Below, in pieces: positions 33,814 to 40,154 of a stretch of DNA of 45,138 nucleotides. Origin of the DNA: Candidatus Hydrogenedentota bacterium (GTDB taxonomy: Bacteria > UBA8481 > J006). The notes under the pieces are model-generated. The model did no database searches and had not been told where the DNA came from. It worked only from the letters and a program-made list of their open reading frames with translations. The stretch lies in NCBI GenBank assembly GCA_003697085.1, contig RFFU01000040.1:67133-112270 (forward strand), written 5' to 3'. The translations under genes were made by a program, and so were the position numbers. How positions within the stretch are numbered: the stretch's first letter is position 1; each line of letters opens with the position of its first letter.

Positions 33814-36129
33814 TCAGCCGATACCGCGCGCCGCGGCGTAATAGGCGGAGATAACGAAGCGGCCGGAATGGTTCGAAAGGAATCGATCGCGAAGACGGCG
33901 AAGCCTTGAAAGAAGGCGGGAAAAGAGAGAATTGGGTGGGAGACGGTTGAAGAGACACCCCCCGCTGGGACTTCCGGCGCTTCCGCCCACGTTGACGATC
34001 GAGGGTGCCGAAACGGTGAAGGGCGCCGCGGAATAGGCGAACGCCTGTTCCGGTCCCGTTGCGAAGGCGGTGGTCGTGGCGTCGGTCGCTACTGCGAAAA
34101 TGTAATACGTCTGGCCGACGGTGAGCGGGGAGAGGTCGAGCGTTTCGTGCTCGTCGTTCTCGAGATTCTGGGCGAGGAGAACTCCATTTCGACCGGTACG
34201 GTCCGTGTCCGCGTAAATGTCGATCGTGATGGCATTCGTTTCGCTCTGATAAGCCTTCCAGCCGACGTCGATGCTGGAAACGACGACGCTGGCGCTTGCC
34301 TGGGATTCCACCTTCAGGAAGAGCGCCGAAGGAAAGTGAACGACCTGTGTCCCCGCGAAAGCCAGTTTGGAGTAGACCCCGCGTGCGCTTTCGGCTCCCC
34401 CCAAGGAGACCGGAGCACCTACGTATAGAGTTTCGGAGGCCGGCGGACCTCCGGTGATGCCGTTGGACGCTTCCGATTCCCCGTTGATATAGAGGATCAT
34501 CCCGCTGTCGCCGTAAGTGACGGCGATATGGTACCATTGGCTGTCGTTGAGAGTGGTGGTGGAGACAAGGGTACCGGAATCCGTCAGGCGGTATTCGACC
34601 TTGCTGTCGGAGCGAAGGATCAGGTCGAGGTTGCCGGAGGAATGCCCGAGGTTGCCGCGTTGCGTCAGCAGAAAAGCCGTGTCCGAGGGCTGAGTTCCGG
34701 CGAAAGGCTTGAAATAAAACTGAATCGTTCCCTTGTTCTTCGTCAGATCTCCGGCGAAGCCGACATTGGAATCCGTTCCGGTCAGAAAAAGTCCCTTTTC
34801 GGATTGACGTCCGCCGGAGGAAAGATCAGCCGTGCCGGTATCTTTTCCGAAGACGGGCGAGAAGGAGTCGGGATAGGCCGTGCCTGCTCCGCCGACGGAG
34901 AGGAGCCGGCGCAGGTTGACCCGGCCCGCTCCCGTCTTCTCATCGAATCCCGCTTCTCCGATGTCGTCCGCCGTCGATCGAAGGAAATGGAGAAATTGAT
35001 CGGGGCTGAGGTTGGGGCGGAGCGAGCGGAGAAGGGTTGCGGCGGCCGAAACGACCGGCGCGGAAAAGGAGGTTCCACTTTGATAACCGGTTTTATTCTC
35101 CAGTTTGAGAACTTTCACGTTTTGCCCTGGAGCGACTACATCCACCCCGTTGAGACTCGACGTAGGCTGACCGTATTTGGAGAACGAAGCGAGAGCGTCC
35201 GAGGAAGTCGAGGTGCCGACCGCGATGGTGTTTGTTGAACTAGCGGGATAATCGATCGGTGTGGGGTTATTCCCAAAGGTTTGGTCATTTCCCGCGGCCG
35301 CAACGACGATCACTCCGGCGTCGACGGCATCGACGATGGCTTGTTCCACAACGTTATCAACGAGTCCGCCGGTTCCCTCGAAACCCAAGGAGAGATTGAT
35401 CACCCGGGCTCCCAACGCCACGGCCTTTCGGATACCCGTCTCGATATCGAGACTCGTGCCGATTGCGTCCTCCCCGCTCAAGACACGCACGGGCAACAGC
35501 GGCGCGTTCCAATCCGTTCCCGCCAGCAACACCCCGTTGTTCGTGATGGCTCCCGCCACGCCGGCGACTTCCGTGCCGTGGCCGCTTCCACCGCCTTCAC
35601 TCTTCGTATCGTTCGGGTCGTTGTCGTTGTCGATGATATCGACCTTCTCGCCGTAAACGAGACGTCCCGCGAGATCAATGTGGTCGGTGTCGGCGCCGGA
35701 ATCGACGATCGCGATCGTTTCCGAGGTGGAACCTCTTGTGATCTCCCACGCATCGAAGGCATCGATCAGCCGGAGAGTGAATTGATCCCCGAGTTCGGGA
35801 TCGTTCGGGACGACCGAGGCCGCGTGGTAGAGATAATTCGGCTGGGCAAATTCGACGTCGGGATCCGCAGAAAGCTCCGCAACGGCTGCGGGCACGGACT
35901 GTCCTGTTCGCGGAGAGAGGACGGCCAACTTTCCTTTCCGGGTCAGGATCGAAAAGCCTTTCGCGGCGGCGGTTTGAGCCTTCTTTCCCGCCCCGGGACG
36001 ATACTTGACGATCACTTGTCCGGGAACGTACGGCGGCGAGGTTGCCGCAACGGCCAAGGCTGGAGCCAGTATCCGGGCGGCTACGAACGAGAAGAGAAGC
36101 AATGACAGCAGCGGAAGAAACCTTTTCAT
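33814..36129 (-). CDS. Secreted subtilisin-like serine protease with LamG and CFI-box-like tag
   Basis: A 771-aa exported S8 protease. The signal peptide (about 1-29) is LPLLSLLLFSFVAARILAPA followed by LAVAA. A propeptide-like region (33-105) contains PGQVIVKY and VEFAQPNYLYH. The catalytic domain has D143 in IVDSGAD, H184 in GHGTEVAG, N281 and S354 in SGTSFSAP. Next come a LamG-type lectin fold (about 430-590) and a beta domain near 600-710. The C-terminal tag has a Gly/Ser linker, then C725 in CLFNRLPPNS, LRRLRDRFL, GRFV and YY. There is no Shine-Dalgarno before the ATG; a TTGATT-16-TTAAAT promoter ends just upstream. It is first in a minus-strand gene group with membrane and glycosyltransferase genes. 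Confidence 0.93.
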   Translation of the reverse strand: MKRFLPLLSLLLFSFVAARILAPALAVAATSPPYVPGQVIVKYRPGAGKKAQTAAAKGFSILTRKGKLAVLSPRTGQSVPAAVAELSADPDVEFAQPNYLYHAASVVPNDPELGDQFTLRLIDAFDAWEITRGSTSETIAIVDSGADTDHIDLAGRLVYGEKVDIIDNDNDPNDTKSEGGGSGHGTEVAGVAGAITNNGVLLAGTDWNAPLLPVRVLSGEDAIGTSLDIETGIRKAVALGARVINLSLGFEGTGGLVDNVVEQAIVDAVDAGVIVVAAAGNDQTFGNNPTPIDYPASSTNTIAVGTSTSSDALASFSKYGQPTSSLNGVDVVAPGQNVKVLKLENKTGYQSGTSFSAPVVSAAATLLRSLRPNLSPDQFLHFLRSTADDIGEAGFDEKTGAGRVNLRRLLSVGGAGTAYPDSFSPVFGKDTGTADLSSGGRQSEKGLFLTGTDSNVGFAGDLTKNKGTIQFYFKPFAGTQPSDTAFLLTQRGNLGHSSGNLDLILRSDSKVEYRLTDSGTLVSTTTLNDSQWYHIAVTYGDSGMILYINGESEASNGITGGPPASETLYVGAPVSLGGAESARGVYSKLAFAGTQVVHFPSALFLKVESQASASVVVSSIDVGWKAYQSETNAITIDIYADTDRTGRNGVLLAQNLENDEHETLDLSPLTVGQTYYIFAVATDATTTAFATGPEQAFAYSAAPFTVSAPSIVNVGGSAGSPSGGCLFNRLPPNSLFSRLLSRLRRLRDRFLSNHSGRFVISAYYAAARGIG

Positions 36130-36137
36130 AACACGCG

Positions 36138-36165
36138 ATTTAATAAGAAATTATGCGAAAATCAA
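36138..36165 (-). promoter_or_regulatory. Promoter of the subtilase gene, probably leaderless
   Basis: On the minus strand TTGATT (36165-36160), a 16-bp spacer and TTAAAT (36143-36138). The predicted start lies about 36131-36129, at the ATG itself, and there is no ribosome-binding site. The rest of the 124-bp gap 36130-36253 holds no gene. Confidence 0.5.
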
Positions 36166-36253
36166 GACCCATCGCTTCTGCCGCCTTTCCTGCTTCTCCT
36201 GCTTCGTTCCTTGGTTGGACCCGGAAAAGGCGATTCCACGAGGAGTAAAGTCA

Positions 36254-37381
36254 TCAGGGATTTTCGAACACGAACCGCTTTCCTTTCGGACGGAGTATCT
36301 TCGCCTTCCCGTTCGGCCAGCGGAATTCGAGGAATCCGACCTTTCGGCCGGCGGAGGGACGAAGGTCCTTGATCATATCCCAGTGCAGCGCGGAGTCGTT
36401 CTTTCCCCGGCACTCGCGATAGGCGGAACCGAGCGCGAGATGAACCGTGCCTCCGATCTTTTCGTCGAAGAGAATCTCGCAGGTCGCGCGCTGGATTCCG
36501 AAATTCGTTCCGATTCCCAATTCTCCCAGACGTGAGGCCCCAGGATCCGTCGCGAGCATCTTTCGAAGGTATTCCTCTCCCCGCTCCGCCGTCGCCTCCA
36601 CGACGCGCCCCTTGCGGAATGTCAGTCGGATATTCTCCACGCGCACGCCGTCTCGCGCCGTGGGAAGATCGAAGTAAATCGTTCCTTCCGTCGAGGTTTC
36701 CACCGGTGCCGTGAAGATCTCGCCGCTGGGAAGATTGTTCGTGGCGATCGAATTCACGAAGATGCGGTTTCGGATCGAAAAGGAGAGATCCGTCTCCTCG
36801 CCCACGATTCGCACACTCGTCGCTCCCTTCAATTTCCGTATCAGATCGGCTTGCATCCGTTCGATCTTTTTCCACTCGGCAATCGGATTCTTCTTGTCGC
36901 AAAAGAGGCCGGCGTAAACGAAATCCTGATAGTCTTCCAAAGGCATCTCCGCTTCCTGCGCCAAAGCCTCAGTCGGATGCAACGTCAGACACCATCGCGT
37001 CTTGTTGATGACGTAGTCCTTGATGGGCTTTCGGGCCCGGGCCGCCTTGGCGAGCCGCTTCGGATCGACACCGGAGAGAGCCCGCGTATTCGCGTCGGAG
37101 AGAATCACGACGCGGGCTTGCTGCTCCCGTGCTTCCGCCCAGTCGAGCTTGCTCAAATGGGTGAGTTGTTTTTCGTTGGCGTTTCGATAAAAGAAGGGGG
37201 CCAATGAGGGGATGGAAAGGCGTACGAAGGGATACGCCCCGGCGCGAAGCGCCTCGCGGTAAACGGCTTCCACAAGAGGCTCCGCAAGGGTCGTCCCGTA
37301 AATTCCTACCGTTTCGCCGGGGCGCAACCGGGTCGAATATTTGACGATGATTTCTGCGTGGGCTTTCACTCGCGGATCCAT
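36254..37381 (-). CDS. M29-family aminopeptidase (AmpS/AmpII type)
   Basis: A 375-aa metallo-aminopeptidase using two divalent metal ions to remove N-terminal residues. Metal-ligand blocks typical of M29 are present in order: NNLPSGEIFTAPVE (Glu ligand), GELGIGTNFGI (Glu), GGTVHLALGSAY (His), and SALHWDMIKDL (His and Asp). The N-terminal part, LRPGETVGIYGTTLAEPLVE, is also usual. Family length is 370-410. The ATG has a near-perfect AGGAGGTGAAC. It is probably monocistronic, flanked by the subtilase gene and a repeat-rich region. Confidence 0.92.
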   Translation of the reverse strand: MDPRVKAHAEIIVKYSTRLRPGETVGIYGTTLAEPLVEAVYREALRAGAYPFVRLSIPSLAPFFYRNANEKQLTHLSKLDWAEAREQQARVVILSDANTRALSGVDPKRLAKAARARKPIKDYVINKTRWCLTLHPTEALAQEAEMPLEDYQDFVYAGLFCDKKNPIAEWKKIERMQADLIRKLKGATSVRIVGEETDLSFSIRNRIFVNSIATNNLPSGEIFTAPVETSTEGTIYFDLPTARDGVRVENIRLTFRKGRVVEATAERGEEYLRKMLATDPGASRLGELGIGTNFGIQRATCEILFDEKIGGTVHLALGSAYRECRGKNDSALHWDMIKDLRPSAGRKVGFLEFRWPNGKAKILRPKGKRFVFENP

Positions 37382-37494
37382 AACTTGTTCACCTCCTGAA
37401 GCCGCGATGTTAGCGGAAAAAGAGAAAAAGGATAGAAGAAATGTAAGGGAAAAGGGAACGCGGAGATGAACGAACCAAGCGCAAGTTTCTCAAG

Positions 37495-37660
37495 CCGGGA
37501 ACGCAGGCATCTTGCTTGCAGGAAAATTGCTTGCAGGAAAACTCGCGAAGGGCGCAATCCCCTGGGAGCGCAGGCATCTTGCTTGCAGGAAAACCCGCGA
37601 AGGGCGCAGCCGCGGGACCTCGGGCACCGTGCCTGCGGGAAGACAGCGCAGGTTTTGCAA
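37495..37660. repeat. Cluster of REP-like hairpins, several copies
   Basis: GGGAACGCAGGCATCTTGC at about 37497 and GGGAGCGCAGGCATCTTGC at about 37565 are near-identical units that also share AAAAC(T/C)CGCGAAGGGCGCA. Further degenerate ones are GGGCACCGTGCCTGCGGG (about 37621) and CGCAGGTTTTGCAACATG (about 37648). They relate to the copy at 1953-2006. The 289-bp gap between the M29 gene and the MazF remnant holds this cluster and a purine-rich stretch (37410-37465), with no gene. Confidence 0.8.
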
Positions 37661-37670
37661 CATGACCATA

Positions 37671-38008
37671 TTAAAGGCTGATGATGTCGTTAAGCCCCTC
37701 GATAACGCGCGCTAAATCTTCTGGCGTGACTCGCGTGAGACGCTTCCCAATTCTCTCAACGGAAAGCGTACGAATCTGACTGATTTTCACCCACGACGTT
37801 CGTGGGAGACCGGCCGTGGAAAGTTTGAGTGTCAAAGGAAATCCGGCCCTTTGCGGTTGGCTGGTCAGCGCCATGGTGATCACGGTGCCTGAACGATCGT
37901 TGAAGACATCATGGCTTATGATCAACACGGGGCGCTCCCGTCCTGTTCGCGTCCGCGCTCCGGATTCAAATCCGCCCCTCGAATGTCGTCCCTCAATATG
38001 CGGGCCAT
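37671..38008 (-). pseudogene. mazF: MazF/PemK-type toxin gene, frameshifted
   Basis: The reading begins MARILRDDIRGADLNPERGR from ATG 38008, then EQDG, and continues in another frame as ERPVLIISHDVFNDRSG, MALTSQPQRAGFPLTL, SWVKISQIRTLSVERIGK and TPEDLARVIEGLNDII. Together this is a full-length (about 112-aa) MazF-like mRNA endoribonuclease. The frame changes at 37937-37940 in a run of G (minus strand): one base seems deleted, so the intact N-terminus ends early at SAPC. The usual RGDIW/RGDIRW motif is also degraded to RDDIRG. The ATG overlaps the antitoxin stop. Either it is a decayed gene or one base is a sequencing error; a broken antitoxin favours decay. Confidence 0.85.
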
Positions 38009-38237
38009 GTCGGCGCGTCTTCAGCGAGCCCTTCTTCAGCCAACGCCTTTTCGAAATCTGGATCGAGATTTGCGCCTTCAACCGCCAACCGCCTCCGGTT
38101 CAACCGCGCTAGTTTTTCCTGGACGGCCTCTTGAATGGCCTGGCTGCGGCTCGGAAACAGGGCCTCCGCCACTAGCTGATCGATATCTGTCGGAGCGTCT
38201 GCTCATCGAGTGAAATTGCTATTTTGGCCCGCGCCAT
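37993..38237 (-). pseudogene. Ribbon-helix-helix antitoxin gene, frameshifted
   Basis: ATG 38237, with GGAGGTT upstream, gives MARAKIAISLDEQTLRQISIS and stops at TAG. In the next frame (minus-strand codons from GATCAGCTAGTG) the antitoxin continues as DIDQLVAEALFPSRSQAIQ, EAVQEKLARLNRRRL and ends EKALAEEGLAEDAPTWPAY, overlapping the toxin start by 16 bp. The N-terminal strand KIAISLDE and the PSRSQAIQEAV helix are typical of an RHH antitoxin. The shift lies about 38174-38190 and equals a 2-base insertion or 1-base deletion. A dyad ATACC...GGTAT at 38281-38297 upstream may be its old operator. Confidence 0.8.
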
Positions 38238-38280
38238 AACCTCCCTCGCGTCTAGGAAAAATCGAGTATGACATTACATC

Positions 38281-38297
38281 ATACCGTTCAGAGGTAT
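38281..38297. promoter_or_regulatory. Dyad upstream of the antitoxin remnant (possible operator)
   Basis: ATACC at 38281-38285 and GGTAT at 38293-38297 form a short inverted repeat 44 bp before the antitoxin ATG, where RHH antitoxins usually bind to repress their operon. A TTGATA (minus strand) overlaps it. The rest of the 270-bp gap to the HTH gene shows no gene. Confidence 0.35.
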
Positions 38298-38493
38298 CAA
38301 CTCTGCTCTATTATCTATCGCCGTCGGAATCTATCGGCTTCGGAGGCTTCGTCGCCGGCCGGGGGTTCGGGGCTGGGCTTGAGGGCAGGGGGTTGACACG
38401 GTGACACTTTTTACGTCCCAGAGCAGAGCAGAGCAGCCCCGTGCGTTATCCGGAAGAGGCGAGATTCCTTGTGGCAAAATCCAAATTCTTATG

Positions 38494-38507
38494 ATACATT
38501 TATGTAT
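38494..38507. promoter_or_regulatory. Palindromic operator overlapping the HTH gene start
   Basis: ATACAT-TT-ATGTAT is a perfect inverted repeat two bases before the ATG at 38509 and overlaps a possible -10 (TGATAC at 38492-38497, 17 bp after TTGTGG at 38469-38474). This position fits autorepression by the encoded HTH protein. There is no ribosome-binding site, so the mRNA may be leaderless. Confidence 0.55.
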
Positions 38508-38508
38508 T

Positions 38509-38850
38509 ATGATGCGGTCTGTTCAAAAGAAGGTTCGTTCTCTTCTCGAAGAACGGGGAATGTCCGTTGCCGACCTCGCGGCCCGAACGGGGCGATCCTA
38601 TTCGGATGTGCGGCGGAGCCTGACCGAACCGCATTGCTGGCGACTCGATCGCCTCTTCGATTACGCCGAAGCCCTGGAAACGGCACCTGCTTTTCTTTTG
38701 CCCGCTGGCGGTGAAGCGGTGAAGGGGTTATCCGGTATGCCTGATCGAATGACGGGGTTTCCGATCGAGGAGCGGCTCCGATCCGCCGCGCTTTCTGGAC
38801 GACTGGTGGCGGCTTTGAACCGGATCGGCCGGCGGAACCGGCGGCGATGA
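38509..38850 (+). CDS. Small Xre-like HTH protein
   Basis: A 113-aa protein with an N-terminal helix-turn-helix (about residues 6-65): VQKKVRSLLEERGMSVADLA, ARTGRSYSDVRRSLTEP, and a helix LDRLFDYAEALE. The rest is basic with FPIEERLRSAALSGRLVAAL. It resembles Xre-type regulators or antitoxins. Its stop overlaps the ATG of the nucleotidyltransferase gene by 4 bp, so the two form one module. The ATG pair at 38509/38512 was chosen because the upstream frame from 38401 has no coding character and a palindrome lies immediately before. It could be an antitoxin or a repressor of the pair. Confidence 0.75.
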   Translation: MMRSVQKKVRSLLEERGMSVADLAARTGRSYSDVRRSLTEPHCWRLDRLFDYAEALETAPAFLLPAGGEAVKGLSGMPDRMTGFPIEERLRSAALSGRLVAALNRIGRRNRRR

Positions 38851-39371
38851 CAGGCGAGGGGCTCTTTTCTTTCGAGTTTCTGCGCGCGATGGCTGAAAAA
38901 GAGGTGGAGGCTCTTTTGATCGGGCGGCAGGCGATGGCGGTTTACGGCGCTCCCACGGCGACGAACGATCTGGATGTACTGGTTGTTTCCAAAAAGGCGG
39001 AGAGGATTCTTGGAGAACTCGCCGAGAGTTTCGGATTGGTCAAGGTACTCGAGGAAGAAAGAGGGATGGTGTGGAAGAGGAGGCAGGTTCGTTATACCGA
39101 CGATCCCGAGATACCTTCAGCCGCCGGTGTTTGGCCTCGGGTCGTGGACATTCTGACCATTCCGCGTATGCGCGGCTTCGCCTTTGAGACGGCCTGGCGG
39201 CGTCGCGTGCCGATCAAATTGGAAACCGGCGGCGCATTCTTCGTGCCCCATATCGATGATCTGATCGTGCTCAAGCGCCGTCGCAACAGCGACCGGGACA
39301 AGGAGGATATAGCGTGGTTGAAACGCCACCGCCGTGAGATCGTGGAAGAATTCCCCGGCGTCGGCGGGTAG
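38847..39371 (+). CDS. Nucleotidyltransferase-fold protein
   Basis: A 174-aa protein of the polymerase-beta-like nucleotidyltransferase superfamily. LIGRQAMAVYGAPTATNDLD is the family block, with the DLDVLV catalytic acidic pair and a Gly-Arg in place of the more usual Gly-Gly. The downstream acidic VDILTIPRM and the C-terminal block PHIDDLIVLKR and RDKEDIAWLK match proteins often annotated as nucleotidyltransferases near toxin-antitoxin or abortive-infection loci. It is coupled to the HTH gene by ATGA. The 3' end (EIVEEFPGVGG) and its terminator are duplicated 749 bp downstream. Action on nucleotides or tRNA is an inference from the fold. Confidence 0.8.
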   Translation: MTGEGLFSFEFLRAMAEKEVEALLIGRQAMAVYGAPTATNDLDVLVVSKKAERILGELAESFGLVKVLEEERGMVWKRRQVRYTDDPEIPSAAGVWPRVVDILTIPRMRGFAFETAWRRRVPIKLETGGAFFVPHIDDLIVLKRRRNSDRDKEDIAWLKRHRREIVEEFPGVGG

Positions 39372-39405
39372 CGATTCCTGTTGCGGGAATCGGTCGCCTT
39401 TTTTT
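39336..39405. repeat. 70-bp direct repeat, left copy (target duplication)
   Basis: The block starts GAGATCGTGGAAGAATTCCC and covers the last 12 codons of the nucleotidyltransferase gene, its stop, and the terminator with T run. It is repeated at 40085-40154 with 69 of 70 bases the same (the first 64 are identical). It ends exactly where the left terminal inverted repeat begins (39406). Confidence 0.92.
39372..39405 (+). terminator. Intrinsic terminator of the nucleotidyltransferase gene
   Basis: Stem CGATTCC (39372-39378) with GGAATCG (39386-39392), then GTCGCC and seven T. It directly follows the stop at 39369-39371. A copy without the full T run lies at 40121-40154. Confidence 0.75.
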
Positions 39406-39417
39406 CCGAGTTTCCAC
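39406..39417 (+). repeat. Left 12-bp terminal inverted repeat
   Basis: CCGAGTTTCCAC, directly after the left 70-bp direct repeat. It is an exact inverted copy of 40073-40084. Confidence 0.85.
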
Positions 39418-39458
39418 ATTTAGTGCGTTCGGATAGCCGGAGGAAAAGGATACGAGGA

Positions 39459-39526
39459 GAGGGCAAGGGCAGGGGCAGGGGCAAGGGCATGATCAATCAA
39501 GGGCAGGGGCAGGGGCAAGGGCAAGG
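39459..39526 (+). repeat. G-rich hexamer satellite (GGGCAA / GGGGCA)
   Basis: Two blocks (39459-39489 and 39499-39526) of GGGCAAGGGCAGGGGCAGG-like units, joined by ATGATCAATCAA. The purine-rich plus strand can form G-rich structures. It is inverted relative to the array at 39933-39980, so a transcript could pair the two around the IVP gene. Confidence 0.85.
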
Positions 39527-39537
39527 AAAAGAACGGT

Positions 39538-39565
39538 TTGTCGGCTTATAGAACGTTGGTATCAT
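39538..39565 (+). promoter_or_regulatory. Possible promoter of the IVP gene
   Basis: TTGTCG at 39538-39543, a 16-bp spacer and TATCAT at 39560-39565. The start would fall near 39572, which is the ATG, so the mRNA would be leaderless; no ribosome-binding site is present. Confidence 0.45.
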
Positions 39566-39571
39566 CCCGAT

Positions 39572-39928
39572 ATGGTGAAATCCTCGGATGAATTCGACCA
39601 TGAACGCCTTCAGGTATATCAAAAGGCGGCACTGTTTGCCGGAAATGCGGATCGTATAGCCAAGAAACTCAGGAGAAGACGGCGAGATCTTGCCGATCAG
39701 CTGGAAAGGGCTTCATCGTCCATATTGTTGAACATTGCGGAAGGTGCTGGCGAATATTCAAGGCCGGAAAAGAAGCGATTTTTCCGGATGGCAAAACGTT
39801 CTGGAGCCGAGTGTGCCGGGATTCTCGATCTTTCTCATCGAATCGGCTGTATTACTCCCAAAGTCTACTCAGTGAATCGAGAATTGTTGTTGGAAATTAT
39901 TCGAATGCTCGTTGCACTATGCAGATAG
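39572..39928 (+). CDS. Four-helix-bundle protein (23S rRNA intervening-sequence protein, S23/IVP family)
   Basis: A 118-aa protein with the pattern of the family: FDHERLQVYQKAALF, RRDLADQLERASSSILLNIA, EGAGEYSRPEKKRFFRMAKR and SGAECAGILDLSHRI. Four amphipathic helices are predicted and there is no enzymatic motif. Family members were first noticed in 23S rRNA intervening sequences and also include the Avd accessory protein of diversity-generating retroelements; they oligomerise and bind nucleic acid. It lies inside a unit with inverted terminal repeats, bounded by direct repeats, and is the only gene of that unit. It ends just before the inverted CCCTTGC array. Its function here is unknown. 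Confidence 0.9.
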   Translation: MVKSSDEFDHERLQVYQKAALFAGNADRIAKKLRRRRRDLADQLERASSSILLNIAEGAGEYSRPEKKRFFRMAKRSGAECAGILDLSHRIGCITPKVYSVNRELLLEIIRMLVALCR

Positions 39929-39932
39929 CACG

Positions 39933-39980
39933 GCCCTTGCCCATGTCCTTGCCCTTGCCCTTGCCCTTGCCCTTGCCCTT
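39933..39980 (-). repeat. Inverted GGGCAA satellite, right side
   Basis: About eight CCCTTG hexamers on the plus strand (reverse complement of GGGCAA, one variant ATGTCC). This is the inverse of the array at 39459-39526 and starts 5 bases after the IVP stop. No other gene fits between it and 40084. Confidence 0.85.
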
Positions 39981-40072
39981 AATGGGTTAGTGCTGTCTCG
40001 AAAAACACAGAATCTCGCTAATCACTCATTAGCGCCTCACAACGAGACTTTAGAAAATCAAAGTTTTCCACA

Positions 40073-40084
40073 GTGGAAACTCGG
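40073..40084 (-). repeat. Right 12-bp terminal inverted repeat
   Basis: GTGGAAACTCGG, the exact reverse complement of 39406-39417, followed immediately by the right copy of the 70-bp repeat. Just before it lies TTTCCAC, giving a local palindrome TTTCCACAGTGGAAA. Confidence 0.85.
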
Positions 40085-40154
40085 GAGATCGTGGAAGAAT
40101 TCCCCGGCGTCGGCGGGTAGCGATTCCTGTTGCGGGAATCGGTCGCCTATTTTT
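40085..40154. repeat. 70-bp direct repeat, right copy (target duplication)
   Basis: Second copy of 39336-39405. It carries the last codons of the nucleotidyltransferase gene and the terminator hairpin out of context, then runs into the 3' end of the aas gene. The single difference (A at 40149 for T) creates the TAG stop of aas. Confidence 0.92.

Larger units (their letters stand above)
39406..40084 (+). mobile_element. IVS-like element carrying a four-helix-bundle gene
   Basis: This 679-bp unit has perfect 12-bp terminal inverted repeats: CCGAGTTTCCAC at 39406-39417 and GTGGAAACTCGG at 40073-40084. Inside are a GGGCAA/GGGGCA satellite (39459-39526), a four-helix-bundle S23/IVP gene (39572-39928), the inverted satellite TTGCCC (39933-39980), and hairpins near the right end (CGCTAAT-cactc-ATTAGCG at about 40016-40034; TTTCCACaGTGGAAA). 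Identical 70-bp blocks abut both ends. The four-helix-bundle family is known from intervening sequences within 23S rRNA genes, which also have paired ends. Here the unit sits between two protein genes. No transposase is present, so mobilisation would be by the IVP itself or in trans. Confidence 0.75.

Noticed and set aside
37816-38213. Plus-strand open frames across the MazEF-like region
   Set aside because: The minus strand carries family-like sequence for both toxin and antitoxin; the plus-strand frames are shadows.
38393-38421. TTGACA at 38393 as the promoter of the HTH gene
   Set aside because: There is no acceptable -10 at 16-18 bp; the TTGTGG/TGATAC pair nearer the gene fits better.
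39459-39980. CRISPR-like array from the repeated hexamers
   Set aside because: Units are 6 bases without spacers and there is no cas gene in the window; these are simple satellites.
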